In this document: in pieces, positions 1 through 10,874 of the stretch
Numbering within the stretch: the stretch's first letter is position 1
How the letters are laid out: each line of letters opens with the position of its first letter
Notes under the pieces: generated by a model
Database searches by the model: none
What the model was told of the DNA's origin: nothing
Seen by the model: only the letters and a program-made list of their open reading frames with translations
From: Amoebophrya sp. A120
Taxonomy: Eukaryota > Sar > Dinophyceae > Syndiniales > Amoebophryaceae
Length of the DNA: 64,000 nt
Direction: 5' to 3'
NCBI GenBank assembly: GCA_905178155.1
Contig: CAJINV010000004.1
Location: 11,686,177 to 11,750,176 of the forward strand
Made by a program: the position numbers and the translations under genes

Positions 1-172
1 CAACATGACAAATTTCTGAGCTTCTAGGTGTTGCCTATTCTGCATGACAAACTGCGTCTCCGCATGACAGAAAAATGCGGCTCTTGGGTAACGTGCATGA
101 CAGATTGGGGTCGTGCCAGACAAGCATGACAAACATGCACTCTTCCAGACCCAGACATTTTTACATTTGATA
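1..172. mobile_element. Introner type A, 3' part only (cut by window edge)
   Basis: The right end carries the type A terminal repeat (CTTCCAGACCCAGACATTTT then TACATTTGATA). The interior matches the complete copy at 38979-39230 almost word for word, so about 80-90 nt are missing beyond the window edge. The right 5-nt flank is GTTGA (173-177); the left flank is outside the window. It interrupts the RING gene. Confidence 0.9.
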
Positions 173-3079
173 GTTGAAGAGCATGAGAAAAATGTCCGCG
201 TGCTTATCCACGTCATCTGGATTAGTAAAATGCTGCGCTTCGATCACCGCGAGGGTCTCGCGGCTGACAGTCCCATCGTCCAGCTTCCAAGCGTGGGCGG
301 CGGCCCTCTGGATGAAGCGGAGTTGGCGGTGGAGCAGCCACCAATGAGCCATTCCCTCTGGGATGACGTCGGTTCCGGCGAAAAGCGCATAGGTGTCGTT
401 CGGCAAGAGACGGAGTATTTCGACTAATTTTCTGGTGAAGAAAATTACCAAATCTGGATCTGGCAGCCTTTCCGAAAAGAACGGACTTTCCCACTTGTGG
501 TCTTTGGAAACGGATTCCGCGCCGATAAACCAAATGTAGTGCGAAAGCAAACTCAAAATCCCGAGCCACCCGTAGCAGCCGCCGAGAAAGGTCGCTTGCC
601 GGATCAAGACAGTTCGCAGCGAATCCCCCCGCGAGAGCGCCTCCCAGAGGTTGCGGTGTCGGGGCGGCATGACCGCGAGACCCACCGTGTTTGCGAAGCT
701 TTCGAAGGCATTGGCGACAAACTCGCGAGTTTTTCTGGCGCAGTCGTTCTTGGGCTGGTTCAACTGTTGATTCGTGCGCGAATGAGGTTGCCGGTGTCCT
801 TCCATTTCGGTTCCGTCATCGTCCTTTCTGCACTTGCTTAGAAGGTTGAGCATCTGCCAATCTTTCGCGAAGAGTGCTTTGTTCTCTTGCGTGTTCAATA
901 GCTCAGACTGGGTTGTTTTGTATGCGATATGCAGTCTTTTTAGCAAATCCCGCTCGAACCTGGCAAGGAGCCACATCCTTTGTTTCTTTTCCTGATGCGT
1001 TGCATGCTGCTTGTTAGCTTCGAGCAAGTCGCGAATTTTCGATGGCAAGAGGTTCTGGTCTGCTGTATTTTCGCTACCTTGACTACGTTTGCCGTCACCC
1101 GTTTGCGTCTGCGCAGCAGCTCCTTTATCCTGGTGCAACAGCCGCTGCCCGAACTCTTTCACAAGGTCCTGGACGGATTTTGGCAGTGTTTTCAGTTCTC
1201 CCGTTTTGCATACCGGGGTAAGCAAGGCTGCAAGAACAAGATCGTCCACCGCTTCTGACTTCACACGGCGCAGCGTTTCGACGAGGAAAATGTCGAGCGT
1301 GAGCCACATGAGCGTTTTGAACAGCTTGCTGTGGCGAGTAAATACTGTGTCGAGCAATGTCCTTCTTGTGGCTTCGTCGTCCTCCTCCTCCTCGCCTGAG
1401 CCTTGGTGCTCATCATCTTCTCTCGCCTTCATGTTGCCTCCGTCGCTCGGCATCGGCACGCTACCGGCAACTCGCTCCACCAAACTGATATCATCGCGGT
1501 TGAACCAGCGCGAATTCTTCACCGCGGCTCGATAGGGCAAAAACCCCTCGAACAGAGATTTCAGCCAGACCGCGTCGAAGCTGACCTCAGAGAATGGCTG
1601 CGTGCAACGAACACACTGCTTCGCTTGCTCTGGGGTCACGGCCCCCTTCGTGATCCAGCTGTCCAGACACGCTGCGTGCAGCCGGTGTCCGCAATTCCAG
1701 AAGAACGCGCTGTCGGCTCTCGTCATGGAGTCGTGGCAAATGCAGCACGTATTTTCATCGGATGTTGATGAACTGGTCGCGTTTATCATCTTCCGCCCAT
1801 CGGAGGTACTATCCACATCGAGTCGCAAATTTTGCATCTTCTCACTGAGGAGTGCTTCGATCCCGAGGAACTTCCGCCTTCGCTCGCGGCGCCGGCGTTC
1901 GCGACAGGGCTCGAAGATCTGGCGCTCATCGGCGGGCCTGTGTCGGCGAGAGCTGCTTCTGGGGAAAAATCGACGTTTCACACCACTGAAAAAGGTCTTT
2001 CGCCTGTCTCCTCCGCCGAGATCCGTTTCATCTGTTTGCCGCGAATCGGTGCATTCCCCGTGGTTCGTCCTGCGCTGGGACGATACCTCGATCAGACTCT
2101 TTACCAAGCTGGTCGCAAGACTGTTAAGTAGTCCAAAAACCTCGTCGTTTTCACCGCAAATAATGCGAAGTCGGTCTTCCGTGGTGGCTGGCCGTGTCGG
2201 GGTTGTTTGTCTAGCATGCTTGTTTTTATTACAACCGGCAGGCAAGGCAGAGGCCGTCGCATTCGAGGAAAACGCTGATGATGACGAGGACGAACTGCCG
2301 CACTTTTTCCCAGGACTACTTCTTCCTGCCCCCCTCGACACAGGAGGTGACTCCTCTCTCGGTGGCGGTGGCCGCGCGGGCGATAAAATTCTTGTCGGGA
2401 GTTCCAGGGTGGCGCGGTCGTCTTCGGATGGGACGTCCAGCAGGCCGGCATCCAACTGGTCCAGAGCGGCCATTTGGCTAGCGCACTTTTGCCGCACCGA
2501 CTTCATCGCTGCCTGTTCGAGGGCGAATCTTTCGGGCAAGGGGACTGCCATGGCAAAAGGGGGCTCGGGACTGGCGAGGCTTGCTGCTGTATACGGCTGC
2601 TCGGGTGATGGAAATACAACAGCGCTCGAGGAGCTACCTCGAGCACCTCGTCCAGCTTGATGTTCCTGCGATCGGGTACTATTTTCTGAGGGGCTTTTCT
2701 CCTGCCGCGGGCCATCGCCATCTCGAAAGGATGAAAAAGAGCTCGCACCTTTGTCGAATTGTCCTGATGGTGCTGGCGCGTGTGGGTCGCCGGAAAATAA
2801 CGAAAGCTCGTGCTTATCTATTTCGGCTTCGTCTTGCTCTTTATACCGTTGCTTCTTCCTCCTGCATCTGCTGCCTCTTGTTCCTTCTTTTTCACTGGAT
2901 CCGGTGGAATCGCGTGATTGAGATTGTCGGCCACTGCAGTGACCGGAGACGTCTTCATCCCTAACGCCAGTTGAGGCAGAACTAACACTCGAAGATCTTC
3001 GCTGAAGTCGGACGCCACGAGTCTGCGTGATCACCTCATTACTGCTCCACAAAATACTGTGCAGCGTAAAAAGCCGCAA
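173..3079 (-). CDS. RING-H2 finger protein, 3' end beyond window
   Basis: A probable E3 ubiquitin ligase. A RING-H2 finger lies at about residues 443-493 of the open frame: C-x2-C (CCIC), then CGHRLHAAC (C-x-H-x2-H-x2-C) and a closing CVRC. The N-terminal 400 residues are Ser/Arg/Pro-rich and disordered. The C-terminal part (from about residue 800) is hydrophobic and helical with possible membrane segments around GGCYGWLGILSLLSHYIWF. The frame runs into an introner at 172, so the gene continues to the left of the window. The frame opens at 3079 with a TTG and has no early ATG; a 5' exon upstream of an acceptor near 3065 is likely but I could not fix it. RING identity is seen directly; ligase activity is inferred from the family. 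Confidence 0.75.
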
Positions 3080-3641
3080 TTATACGGCGCAGGTTAAATG
3101 GGACATTGCTTCGCTCGATGTTGTTCTTGAATGTCTAGGAATGGATGTTGTGATGAACTATTATGATGGTCAGCCTTATATATTACCGTTAGCGCGGCTG
3201 TAGCTTGTTGATGATAAAAAAAAGACAAAGCAGCGAAATAAAATAGAACGATAAGGATAATGAAGTGAATTCTGTGAAGATGAAACGACTCAACAAGCAT
3301 TAGCAACCAGAAATCAAGCGGAGAAGTACACGCTCTGCTCAATCGTGGTCGATATTTTCTTGAGATGTAGCAACCACGATCCATACAGGCAACACAGAAC
3401 GATAGAATTTGTCCATTCTGCGAGAACCAGGAGGCGAACATCAGATCACCGCGGCAATAAAGAAAAATCAGGTTGTTCGGATCTCGATCTGCTTTTGAAG
3501 ACCAGAGCGTACTATTCTGAGCTTGGTGTGGAAAAGCTCGGAGTTCTGCAGCAGGCTTGTGATGCCGCACTGTAGATAATTGTTGTTGGCCATGTCATGA
3601 AGATTCATTTCGTATTCTTGTCGGTAATTGCGTTGTAAACT
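3080..3641. other. Intergenic, no convincing gene
   Basis: AT-richer spacer between the methyltransferase and RING genes. A 158-codon minus-strand frame (3094-3570) opens with GTG, lacks coding character and is probably chance. It may hold the missing first exon of the RING gene. Confidence 0.5.
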
Positions 3642-4379
3642 TCAAGCGACAAGAACTCGTGCCTGTAGCAAAAACGGGCGACCTGAGGTGTCGTGACTTT
3701 TTCCTCCAACGGGTTTCGCCGGACTGAGTACTTCGAACCCACACTCCGCCAGAAGCTGCTCGAGATCCTCCACACCCGTCAACGCCTTGCGGTAACCATG
3801 CTGTTTTTGAAAGGCATCGGCGTCGATGTTTTCGTGCGTTTTCACCACGAAAATAAGGGCTCCGGGGTTTTCTTCTTTCTTCAGCAAAACCCGACAGAGT
3901 TCGGGAAAAATCTGTTCCCGCAACACCGTAGCATCGAAGTAGTGCAGGGTGAGACGGGAGAAGATTAGCCGGAAAGAATTGTCACCGAAGGGAAGCTTTT
4001 CGGGTAGCGCGTGGTTGATGAAAGTGATGCTCTTGTTCCGGTTTTTTTCATTCTTACCGTTGTCCGCGTCAACATCTTCACGATTTCCCGGAGCGTTTGC
4101 ATTTGTAATGTCTCGATCTGAAGCCGTAAAACTGTAAAAATGTCTGGCATGCCGCCTCTGCAACTCCCGGACGTCAATCCCCCGTCCGCAGCCGAGCTCC
4201 AGGACTTGCAGATGAGGAGGCTTCGGATCGCGAGAGGTAGGTTCTTCTGGCGAGGAAGGTGCTGACGGTGGCAAAAACCGGCCCACAGCCTCCAGCAGCT
4301 CTTCATCTGGTACGTTGCGGTTGAAGTCGTCATAGCGTTGTGGAGGTGATGATGACTTTGGCTTTGCTTCTTCTGACAT
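3642..4379 (-). CDS. Class I SAM-dependent methyltransferase
   Basis: A 245-residue protein with a seven-beta-strand methyltransferase fold of the Methyltransf_11/25 kind. Motif I is VLELGCGRGIDV (about residues 59-70), the SAM-binding glycine loop. ASDRD follows as the acidic end of strand 2. LPFGDNSFRLIFSRLTLHYF is the strand-4 motif, followed by the helix LREQIFPELCRVLL and a C-terminal FEVLSPA strand. The upstream frame reaches 4445 but begins with GTG; the first ATG is at 4379 and gives MSEEAKPKSS. There is no signal peptide and no introner. The substrate (small molecule or protein) cannot be told from sequence. Confidence 0.8.
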   Translation of the reverse strand: MSEEAKPKSSSPPQRYDDFNRNVPDEELLEAVGRFLPPSAPSSPEEPTSRDPKPPHLQVLELGCGRGIDVRELQRRHARHFYSFTASDRDITNANAPGNREDVDADNGKNEKNRNKSITFINHALPEKLPFGDNSFRLIFSRLTLHYFDATVLREQIFPELCRVLLKKEENPGALIFVVKTHENIDADAFQKQHGYRKALTGVEDLEQLLAECGFEVLSPAKPVGGKSHDTSGRPFLLQARVLVA

Positions 4380-4788
4380 CTTCGACTTACGTCGAGCTTC
4401 TCTGGTGCCCTGTGTGGCTCTAGACGGTCTGCTCGTGCTGTTCACGCGTCGCTATGTTTTTCTATCTTCACTATCGCGCAGCTGAGATTGAGAAAGAGGT
4501 CATGCTACTACTTGTTTCCTCGGTACTTTGTTATCATACGACCTGCCGGCTCTCTCACATCCCATCGAGGTTCCTTCCACACAGACGCTTTGCAAAAAGA
4601 CTTACTTAATTACATTCCCGATCAACATCCCGTGGTCTCGCGATTTTTACAGCATTCATTTTAACGCGTGTAAGGAGAATAAGTAGGTGTCGTTGATCAT
4701 TTTTCAACCTGGTTCGAGTGCAGCAAGGGCATTTGGGAAAAATTATCGCGCACTTGCCCATGTACTATCTTCCTCATGCTTCTGCTTC
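4380..4788. other. Intergenic, nothing recognised
   Basis: Spacer of about 400 nt between two minus-strand genes. It contains no long frame with coding character, no introner ends and no recognisable RNA gene. Confidence 0.5.
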
Positions 4789-7700
4789 TCACCCACCGCC
4801 AACCGGCACGCACGTGAAGAGTTTTTTCTTGCCAAGGTTTTCTCCGTCCACCGTCCACTTTCTGTTCGTCCCCGCTTCCAAAATTTTTCCCCACGTGGCC
4901 AACAGTGTGTCCGGAACCTGATTCCCCACCCATCTCTTCCGGTCCCAAATTTTCACACATTTGAACTTCTCCTTGTCTCCGCAGTCGCAGTACGCTTGGT
5001 GCGCATACGGAACAGACTTCATCTCCCAGGATAAGGTTCTGTTCCTCGCAATCTCCTCCGGGTAAAGCGAAACCGCCATGCCCAAAGCGCGGACCGCGTG
5101 GTCGCCCCAGCGGTGCTTGATCTGGCCCTGGAGAGAGTCGACGTAGTGGAAAAATTGCTCGTAGGTATTCATCCTTTTAGGGGCAGTTACTCTTGCATCT
5201 TCATCCCCTTCTATATGCATTGCAAATATGTCTGGGTCTGGAAGCTTGCGAGGTTTGTCATGCAGGTGTTGCATGAGCCATGATGTCTGTGATGTACGCC
5301 AGAGCATCACAGACTTTCTGAGAGCGTCTTGATGCCTATCCCGCATGACAAATGCCCTGTCCACGTAGCAAAAACTGGAATGCTCTTGCTGCTCGTGCAT
5401 TACAGATTTTTTTCGAGTTCCGTGGTAGCATCACAAGTTGCATTCTTCCAGACTCAGACATATTTGCAGTGGATACCCGCCTACCCCTCGTCGACCCGTG
5501 ATGTACTCCACATCCACTATCTCACAGTCGTATGCTTTGCAAAAGTATCGTGCTCGTAGTAATTGCAGTTAGGCATTACAAATTTTTTTCTTGAAGTAAA
5601 TCCGCATGACATATTTTATTTCTCATGCTGGGAAAATTTGTAATGCATTTATACGAGTACGATACTTTTGCAGTTCATAAGTCGGTCATCACGACGCCGA
5701 GCGACCAGGTAAAGCCCAGCGGGTACTCCGGCAAGGTGATCAAGAGCTTTTGGTACAGGGGCTCGGTTGTACTACTTCTATCTGGTTGTAGTTGATGTTC
5801 CTGGAACGAGGGGGTAGAAGTACTACCACGGAAATTATCTTCTGCCGGAGGTTGAGGTTCACGTTCATCATCATCTGCACTACCAGTAGTACCTGCTTGG
5901 AGGTTCGAAGTGGACACAACGTGCTCCAAGACCATCGCTAACGCTTGCTCAGTCGCTTTCAGACGGTTTTCCGGAAGAAACGCGATGCTGCCGTCGTTCC
6001 ACGCCGCTAAGGTTTCGTTCATGGCCAGAGCGATATCGGCGGAGAGGAGGGGCGAAGACATAAAGGATGGTGTCGAACTTCTACCAACATCTTCTGCGGT
6101 TGGTCTCGAATTCGACTCTCCTGTTGATCCTTTATTACCAGCAACCGCCATCCCCGACATCCGGCTCGGCCACAGCAAGAATTTGTTTTGCATCCAAACC
6201 GGCTGCGTTTGCAGGAACATCTGTAACCACGCGTACAGATTCTGGCTGTTGGCCGGGGTCGACCGCGTAATGTACTTGTAGCCAAGGTGGACTGGTGCGG
6301 GGGCGGCTCCTGCTTTGGGGGTTCTTTCTCGACTACTATCGGATGAACCTTGATCCGATTCTACTGGAGGAAACACATCCGCTTCCACTTCCCTTGGAAA
6401 GTAGCTGTCGGTATCTAACCCCCAGGCGAACTTTATGGCGTTCTCAAACGTTACAGTCTCAACTGTTACATGAAATTTGTCATGCAAGAATGGCAAAAGT
6501 GAAAGGGAAAAGATTGGCCCTTTTTCATTACAGGTTTGGAGCAGATTATAATGGTATCTAGCGCGTCGAGAATTGATCGTGTGCACGTGCAGAGCGATAG
6601 TGTTTTTGCAGCATGACAAATCATGTAACAGTTGAGAATGTAACGTTTGAGAACCCCATAAACTTGAATCTTTTCTCCACCGCCGGGTGCTTGAAGAGCG
6701 GAAAGGCCCGGAACCGTGCCTGTTCCGCGTACCCGGCCTTCGAGTGGTGGGCAGCGGTTTTGTGCCCCTTCGCCGTGCTGCTCTCCCAATTGTGGACGCC
6801 GATGTGGTTGGGTTTCTCCATCAGATACAACCAGACCCGGTTCTGCTGTCGTGGTAGAATTTCTACGGTCAGCGTGTCGAATTCTGCTTCAGAAAACGAG
6901 TCGTCGTGAAAGAGCAAGACCGGGTAGTCGTGTTGCTTATTGAAGAACTCCCACAGATTGTGCAAAGCAAACCGGAGCTCGTCCAGGTGCGCAGAGTCGA
7001 CCGTGTAATGGACGAAGTTGCGTCGTTCGGTCTCTTCATGTTGAGGACCTGCATCGCTGTAGTAGTTCTTTTCGACGTGTTGATTCATCCCTTTACTATT
7101 TTTCGCCGTGCTAGTCTTCCTCGGGAGATCCAAAAACTCACAGACCGGCCCTCTGTAGGGGGGAAAACACTCGCAAACCAGGTCGGACGCGAAGTCGCGG
7201 CGAACACAGTGGCCGCGGTTGGAATTGAAAATGTTTGCGGAAACGCCAGGTTTTGGATTCCGGTACTGGTACTTGATACTGGTGGATATCATAAGGGCTT
7301 CTACAACACTCACCTTCGACGAAAGTCTACTTCCTCGTCGCGCCTCCTCGTCATTCATCTTGTTCGCAGGCAGAATCAGCGCTCTGAGGCCTTTCTTTTC
7401 GAAGAAAACGGCTCGTCTTTCCGCCCCTGTCATTCCTCCAAAGACCGGCTTCAAGTCTACACCAAGATAGTCGTCGAGAAAGAAAATTTTCTCCAAATGC
7501 AAGAAGTACTTACTGGTGGTCGTGCACCAAAACCCATCCAGCCATTTCTGGAAAACAGCAGCACTTCTAGAACCGCTAGTCTTGTCGTTCGAAAGGGTCA
7601 TGTGACCCTCAGCGGTTCCGAACCGGTCCTTGACCGTATCATGTAGGAAGACCGCGAAGATTTTGTCAACCTGGAGTAAAGTGTAGCCGAGCTTCCGTAA

Positions 7701-8749
7701 CTTCTCCACGGTTTTGTCCAAGCTGCATTGCGTGAGCACGATCATGGCATCGTGGAATGTCTTGTCCTTCTGGATCATTTTGCGAAATTTCTCGTCGCGA
7801 AGCATGTGCAGCGGCATGGGTTGCGCGAAGTGGGGAAAACTGGCTGGTTGTTGCTGGTGCATCTGCTCTCCTGCTGTTCTAGTAGTTGTCCAGCTTTCAT
7901 TTTCTGTTTCTGTTTCTGACAGGAAATTTGGTGGAATCATGGGATTGAAGGGCATGTAGAGAACCTTCGCGGTGGTGATCACGTCAGCCGTCAAGTAGTC
8001 CTTATCCCACGAAAAAAGTGTTACAGTTACACATTTGTACAAGTCACTTCAGCAACACAAATTTCTCTGCATGAGAATGTAATGCAGAAATCCTACGGGA
8101 AAACACCTATGAAACGAGGCTCTATGCGTATCCGGCATGACAGAGCTTGTCTGTCTTGCTTGGCCTGCAACACAATGTGTAACTGTATGTAACACTTTTT
8201 TCTCACGATAGTCCTCGATCAGGTCGCAGTGCGTGACGTGCGGACTCGCCACCATCAAATCCACGTCTTCACCCGGTTATCCTGTGCAAAAGTATCATAC
8301 CCGTAGTAATTGCAGTCATGCATTGCAAATCTTTTTGTTATTTAACGTAAATCAGCATTGCAAATTTTCTTTCTCATGCTGAGGAAATTTGTAATGCATT
8401 TATACGAGTACGATACTTTTGCACAGGATACCGGTGCGAGCAGGGGGTCCGTCGTGGCGGGCCACAGCATCACCTCGTCGAGTGATCCTTTTCCCACCCC
8501 GCGCGGCACCCAGTGCACATGCAAGTCCATCGCGAGATCGCTCGCGGCTGGGAGAAGGGGAAGCTGCTGCTGCTGCTGCTGTTGTCCTCCTGATTCGACA
8601 CCGGGTGAAGGAGCCCCGTCGTGGCCTTTTTGATCGACTTCTTCCTGTGTTTGCGCAAACAAATCGGCCTTGGCGTAGTAGCTTGGTTTCAAGGGGTCCT
8701 TTTTTAGCGCTAGGTAGTACACCCGGCCCTGACGAATTGTAGAAGTCAT
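4789..8749 (-). CDS. GT15 (KRE2/MNT1-like) alpha-mannosyltransferase with EGF module
   Basis: Six exons: 8749..8431, 8272..8211, 7997..6661, 6428..5680, 5525..5476, 5208..4789 (978 residues), separated by five introners. A Q7 tract lies near residue 56. An EGF-like half-module (CECFPPYRGPVCEF) lies at about 392-420. The glycosyltransferase part starts near residue 449 (FVHYTVDSAHLDEL, YPVLLFHDD). Joined exons 3 and 4 read HPAVEKRFKFAWGLDTDSY, resembling the HP..(Y/F)..W..(E/D)PD segment of GT15 enzymes, and exon 6 reads FFHYVDSLQGQIKHRWGDHA, resembling the conserved D-x3-G...RWGD block. The family adds alpha-1,2-mannose in the secretory pathway. The N-terminal 390 residues are extra compared with yeast enzymes (about 440 residues in all) and could be a degenerate FkbM-type domain (weak). 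No signal anchor is visible, so a 5' exon may be missing. Confidence 0.65.
5214..5475. mobile_element. Introner type A
   Basis: A 262-nt element with inverted ends TGCAAATATGTCTGGGTCTGG / CCAGACTCAGACATATTTGCA. The 5-nt flanks TTCTA and CCCGC no longer match (old copy), yet removing the element plus five nt joins GVGG to GDEDARV in frame. Its interior is reversed relative to the copies at 27280 and 44713. Confidence 0.85.
5531..5679. mobile_element. Introner type B
   Basis: A 149-nt element with ends TTGCAAAAGTATCGTGCTCG / CGAGTACGATACTTTTGCA and perfect flanks AGTCG. Excision joins VVMTD to CEIVDV in frame in the GT15 gene. Confidence 0.92.
6434..6660. mobile_element. Introner type E (single copy)
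   Basis: A 227-nt element with unusually long inverted ends of about 40 nt (TATGGCGTTCTCAAACGTTA... and its mirror), unrelated to types A-D. Flanks AACTT are perfect. Excision restores KRFKFAWGLD in the GT15 domain; without it the conserved segment is broken. Confidence 0.92.
8003..8210. mobile_element. Introner type C
   Basis: A 208-nt element with ends GAAAAAAGTGTTACAGTTAC / GTATGTAACACTTTTTTC and perfect flanks GTCCT. Excision joins HCDLIED to YLTADVI in frame. Confidence 0.92.
8278..8430. mobile_element. Introner type B
   Basis: A 153-nt element whose first and last 18 nt are exact inverted repeats (TATCCTGTGCAAAAGTAT). Flanks CCGGT are perfect. Excision joins LLAP to GEDVDL in frame. 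Confidence 0.93.
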
Positions 8750-8891
8750 ATGCTAACTTGCGTCTGGTTTTGATGGAAAGTGGTAGACGCTCGTCTCGAA
8801 AGTAACATCATACATACGATGTATCTTTTTCACAGAGACAGACGTGAAAACACATTTTGACCCGTACCGCGCGCATTAAAACGCAGTCAAG

Positions 8892-10874
8892 TTAGCATGG
8901 ACTTCGGCACCATAACCAAGTGTGCGGGAGGCAAACGTCCCAATCTATTCCATGGCTCTTGAAGAAAATAGCAGGGTTGCGGGAGGAGAGGCTGTCATCT
9001 GTTCCAACATCACGCGCAGTGGTGTCCTCTCGCTCTTGGCTACACAAATCCTGTCCGTAGTGTACTTCGCCTTTCAGCTTCCAGAAATTGTAGCTCAGGT
9101 TTTCCCCGAGGAGGTTCTCGGATTTTGCTTGTCTGCCTCCGCCCGTCTCTGCCTGCTGCAAGATTTCCATGGGGCCTGGCTGCGCTTGCACAAGTTCCCC
9201 GGATGCGTCATGGTAAAAATCTCGACCTATCCTGCTCGTTGAGCCACCAGAAGAACCAGTTCTGAAGCCTTCGTTCTTTACGGCGAGCGCTTCATCATAT
9301 ACCGCTTTTTCCCTCGCCCGCACGGCGCAAGCGAGGCAATTCGGCCGGTGAATACGCAAGTTCCGTTGCGTCGTGTGAATCATACCGGTCAACTCCGCGG
9401 TGGTGAGAAAGGCATCTGCTTTTGTCGCAGTATTTGTTCCTTCACGTTGTATTTCCGAGCCCTGTTGTTCGTCCTCTGTAGCTGCACTGAAAGCGGAAGT
9501 AGGCCCTTCCCCTCTCTCCAACATTCGCAAGTTCTTCCTGACTTCCTGTCTGGTCTTCTCAAACACCGCTTCCGGCGGCGCCGCGTTCCCCAGCCTGGCA
9601 GCGAGCTGGTGCAAGGAGAGACCCGGCTCCTGGTCCGCCAGGCCATTCGCTCTAGCTAGCTCCGCTTGCTGTAGCTCTGTTTGCAAAGCGACTTGCTTTT
9701 CGTATAGCCACAGCTCGTCCACGGGGTTTTGTTGTTGAATCATGTCACCCGCCGTCCCAACTCGGTTCAGCTCCAGTTCCGCTCCCCTCATTTGCTCGAG
9801 CAGGAAGTTGTAGAACTGCACGTGCCCGGTTTGCGTCCAGGGGGTCAGTCCGGGCACCCGGGCGGCTTCCCGGGCAAAACAGGTGAGCACCATCGCTGTT
9901 CCGACGTAGACGGAATAGAGCCTGGAAAGCTGTTGGTGCTGCGAGATGAGTTCTCGACCTGTTGTGCCGACATGGGGAATCGGAATTGTAGACTCCGAGA
10001 TACTGGAAGTTGTACTCCTCAACAGCAAAGCCGACTTCGTTGTCTCCATGGCCCACTTGGAGAAGCCGGAGAAGAGCAAAAGCTTCGACACCGTGTTGCG
10101 CCACTGGGAACCGATTTGGTGGTACGCCCCATCAAAAAGCTTACCGAACTGCTCGATAAAGTCTAGCAGCGCGGCGTATTCTTGCTTTTGCTTCAGCCCT
10201 GATCCCGCGGCAGCTGTCTCCGATGATGATGAATTATATGACGAAACTCTATCCATGGCATCCACGATGAGCTGCGCAGCCTTGCTGCCGATGATCGCCA
10301 GCAGTCGCTCCGAGACCTGGACGGCAAAAGTGGGGTCAGAAAACCCCAGCTGGGAATGGAGATTCACCGATTTCAGGATGAACTTCTCCGTCAGGGCAGT
10401 AGTATCTCCCTGCTGGTGGTATTCCTGGTCGTCACTGGTCCCATCGTCTTGCACTGCGGTCCCCGCCGCATTTACTTTCATGTTAGAAACTGACACAGAA
10501 TCTTCATCTTCATGCCCTCTGCCCTGCTCCGTGATTTTTCTCAGCTCCGTCTTCAGATCGTCGAAGATGACATTCGTTCCACTTGGGTCAGACGCGTCGT
10601 TCACGGGCGCAAATTGACGGTTTAGTACGGAAGTTGGGTTTAGGAGCAGGTTCGCACCCTCGTCCGGATGCTTCTCCAGAAAATCCAGTAACGGCGTCGC
10701 ATTCGCGTGCTGAACAGGGTAGGACACAGACTGGACGAGTAGCAAGAGTCGGACAGCTAGAATTCCTATTCTTGTCGGATGCGACAAGACTGAAAAAAAG
10801 AGCCCTGGCCCCATCCTGCAGTCACGCGCCCGGGTGCTGGGCGGCTGAGAGCGGCTTCTGAAAAAGCTCGGCAT
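8892..10874 (-). CDS. Unknown secreted or membrane-anchored protein
   Basis: A 660-residue protein in one exon. I do not recognise a family. The open frame reaches 10934 but begins with TTG; the first ATG is at 10874, and a second at about residue 21 begins MGPGLFFSVLSHP and leads into the hydrophobic run ILAVRLLLLVQSVSY, a signal peptide or anchor ending near HANA. The rest is soluble, mostly helical and Gln/Ala/Glu-rich, with a hydrophobic helix pair around LLDFIEQFGKLFDGAYHQIG. The C-terminus is cysteine-bearing (CLACAVR; DVCLPHTWLWCRSPC), possibly disulphide-bonded, which fits a secreted protein. It starts 142 nt upstream of the GT15 start. It has no introner. Confidence 0.6.
   Translation of the reverse strand: MPSFFRSRSQPPSTRARDCRMGPGLFFSVLSHPTRIGILAVRLLLLVQSVSYPVQHANATPLLDFLEKHPDEGANLLLNPTSVLNRQFAPVNDASDPSGTNVIFDDLKTELRKITEQGRGHEDEDSVSVSNMKVNAAGTAVQDDGTSDDQEYHQQGDTTALTEKFILKSVNLHSQLGFSDPTFAVQVSERLLAIIGSKAAQLIVDAMDRVSSYNSSSSETAAAGSGLKQKQEYAALLDFIEQFGKLFDGAYHQIGSQWRNTVSKLLLFSGFSKWAMETTKSALLLRSTTSSISESTIPIPHVGTTGRELISQHQQLSRLYSVYVGTAMVLTCFAREAARVPGLTPWTQTGHVQFYNFLLEQMRGAELELNRVGTAGDMIQQQNPVDELWLYEKQVALQTELQQAELARANGLADQEPGLSLHQLAARLGNAAPPEAVFEKTRQEVRKNLRMLERGEGPTSAFSAATEDEQQGSEIQREGTNTATKADAFLTTAELTGMIHTTQRNLRIHRPNCLACAVRAREKAVYDEALAVKNEGFRTGSSGGSTSRIGRDFYHDASGELVQAQPGPMEILQQAETGGGRQAKSENLLGENLSYNFWKLKGEVHYGQDLCSQEREDTTARDVGTDDSLSSRNPAIFFKSHGIDWDVCLPHTWLWCRSPC

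Noticed and set aside
1602-2660. Long plus-strand frames opposite minus genes (also 21001-22251, 46231-47091 and 49097-50536)
   Set aside because: They are shadows of GC-biased minus-strand coding sequence; the minus frames carry the recognisable domains.
3094-3570. A 158-codon minus frame
   Set aside because: It begins with GTG, has no domain or consistent composition, and sits in an otherwise AT-rich spacer.
8279-8430. Introner borders as hidden GT-AG introns
   Set aside because: GT or AG falls at a border only when the 5-nt flank happens to supply it. No shifted GT-AG pair works across the set, whereas the TAT...ATA rule does.
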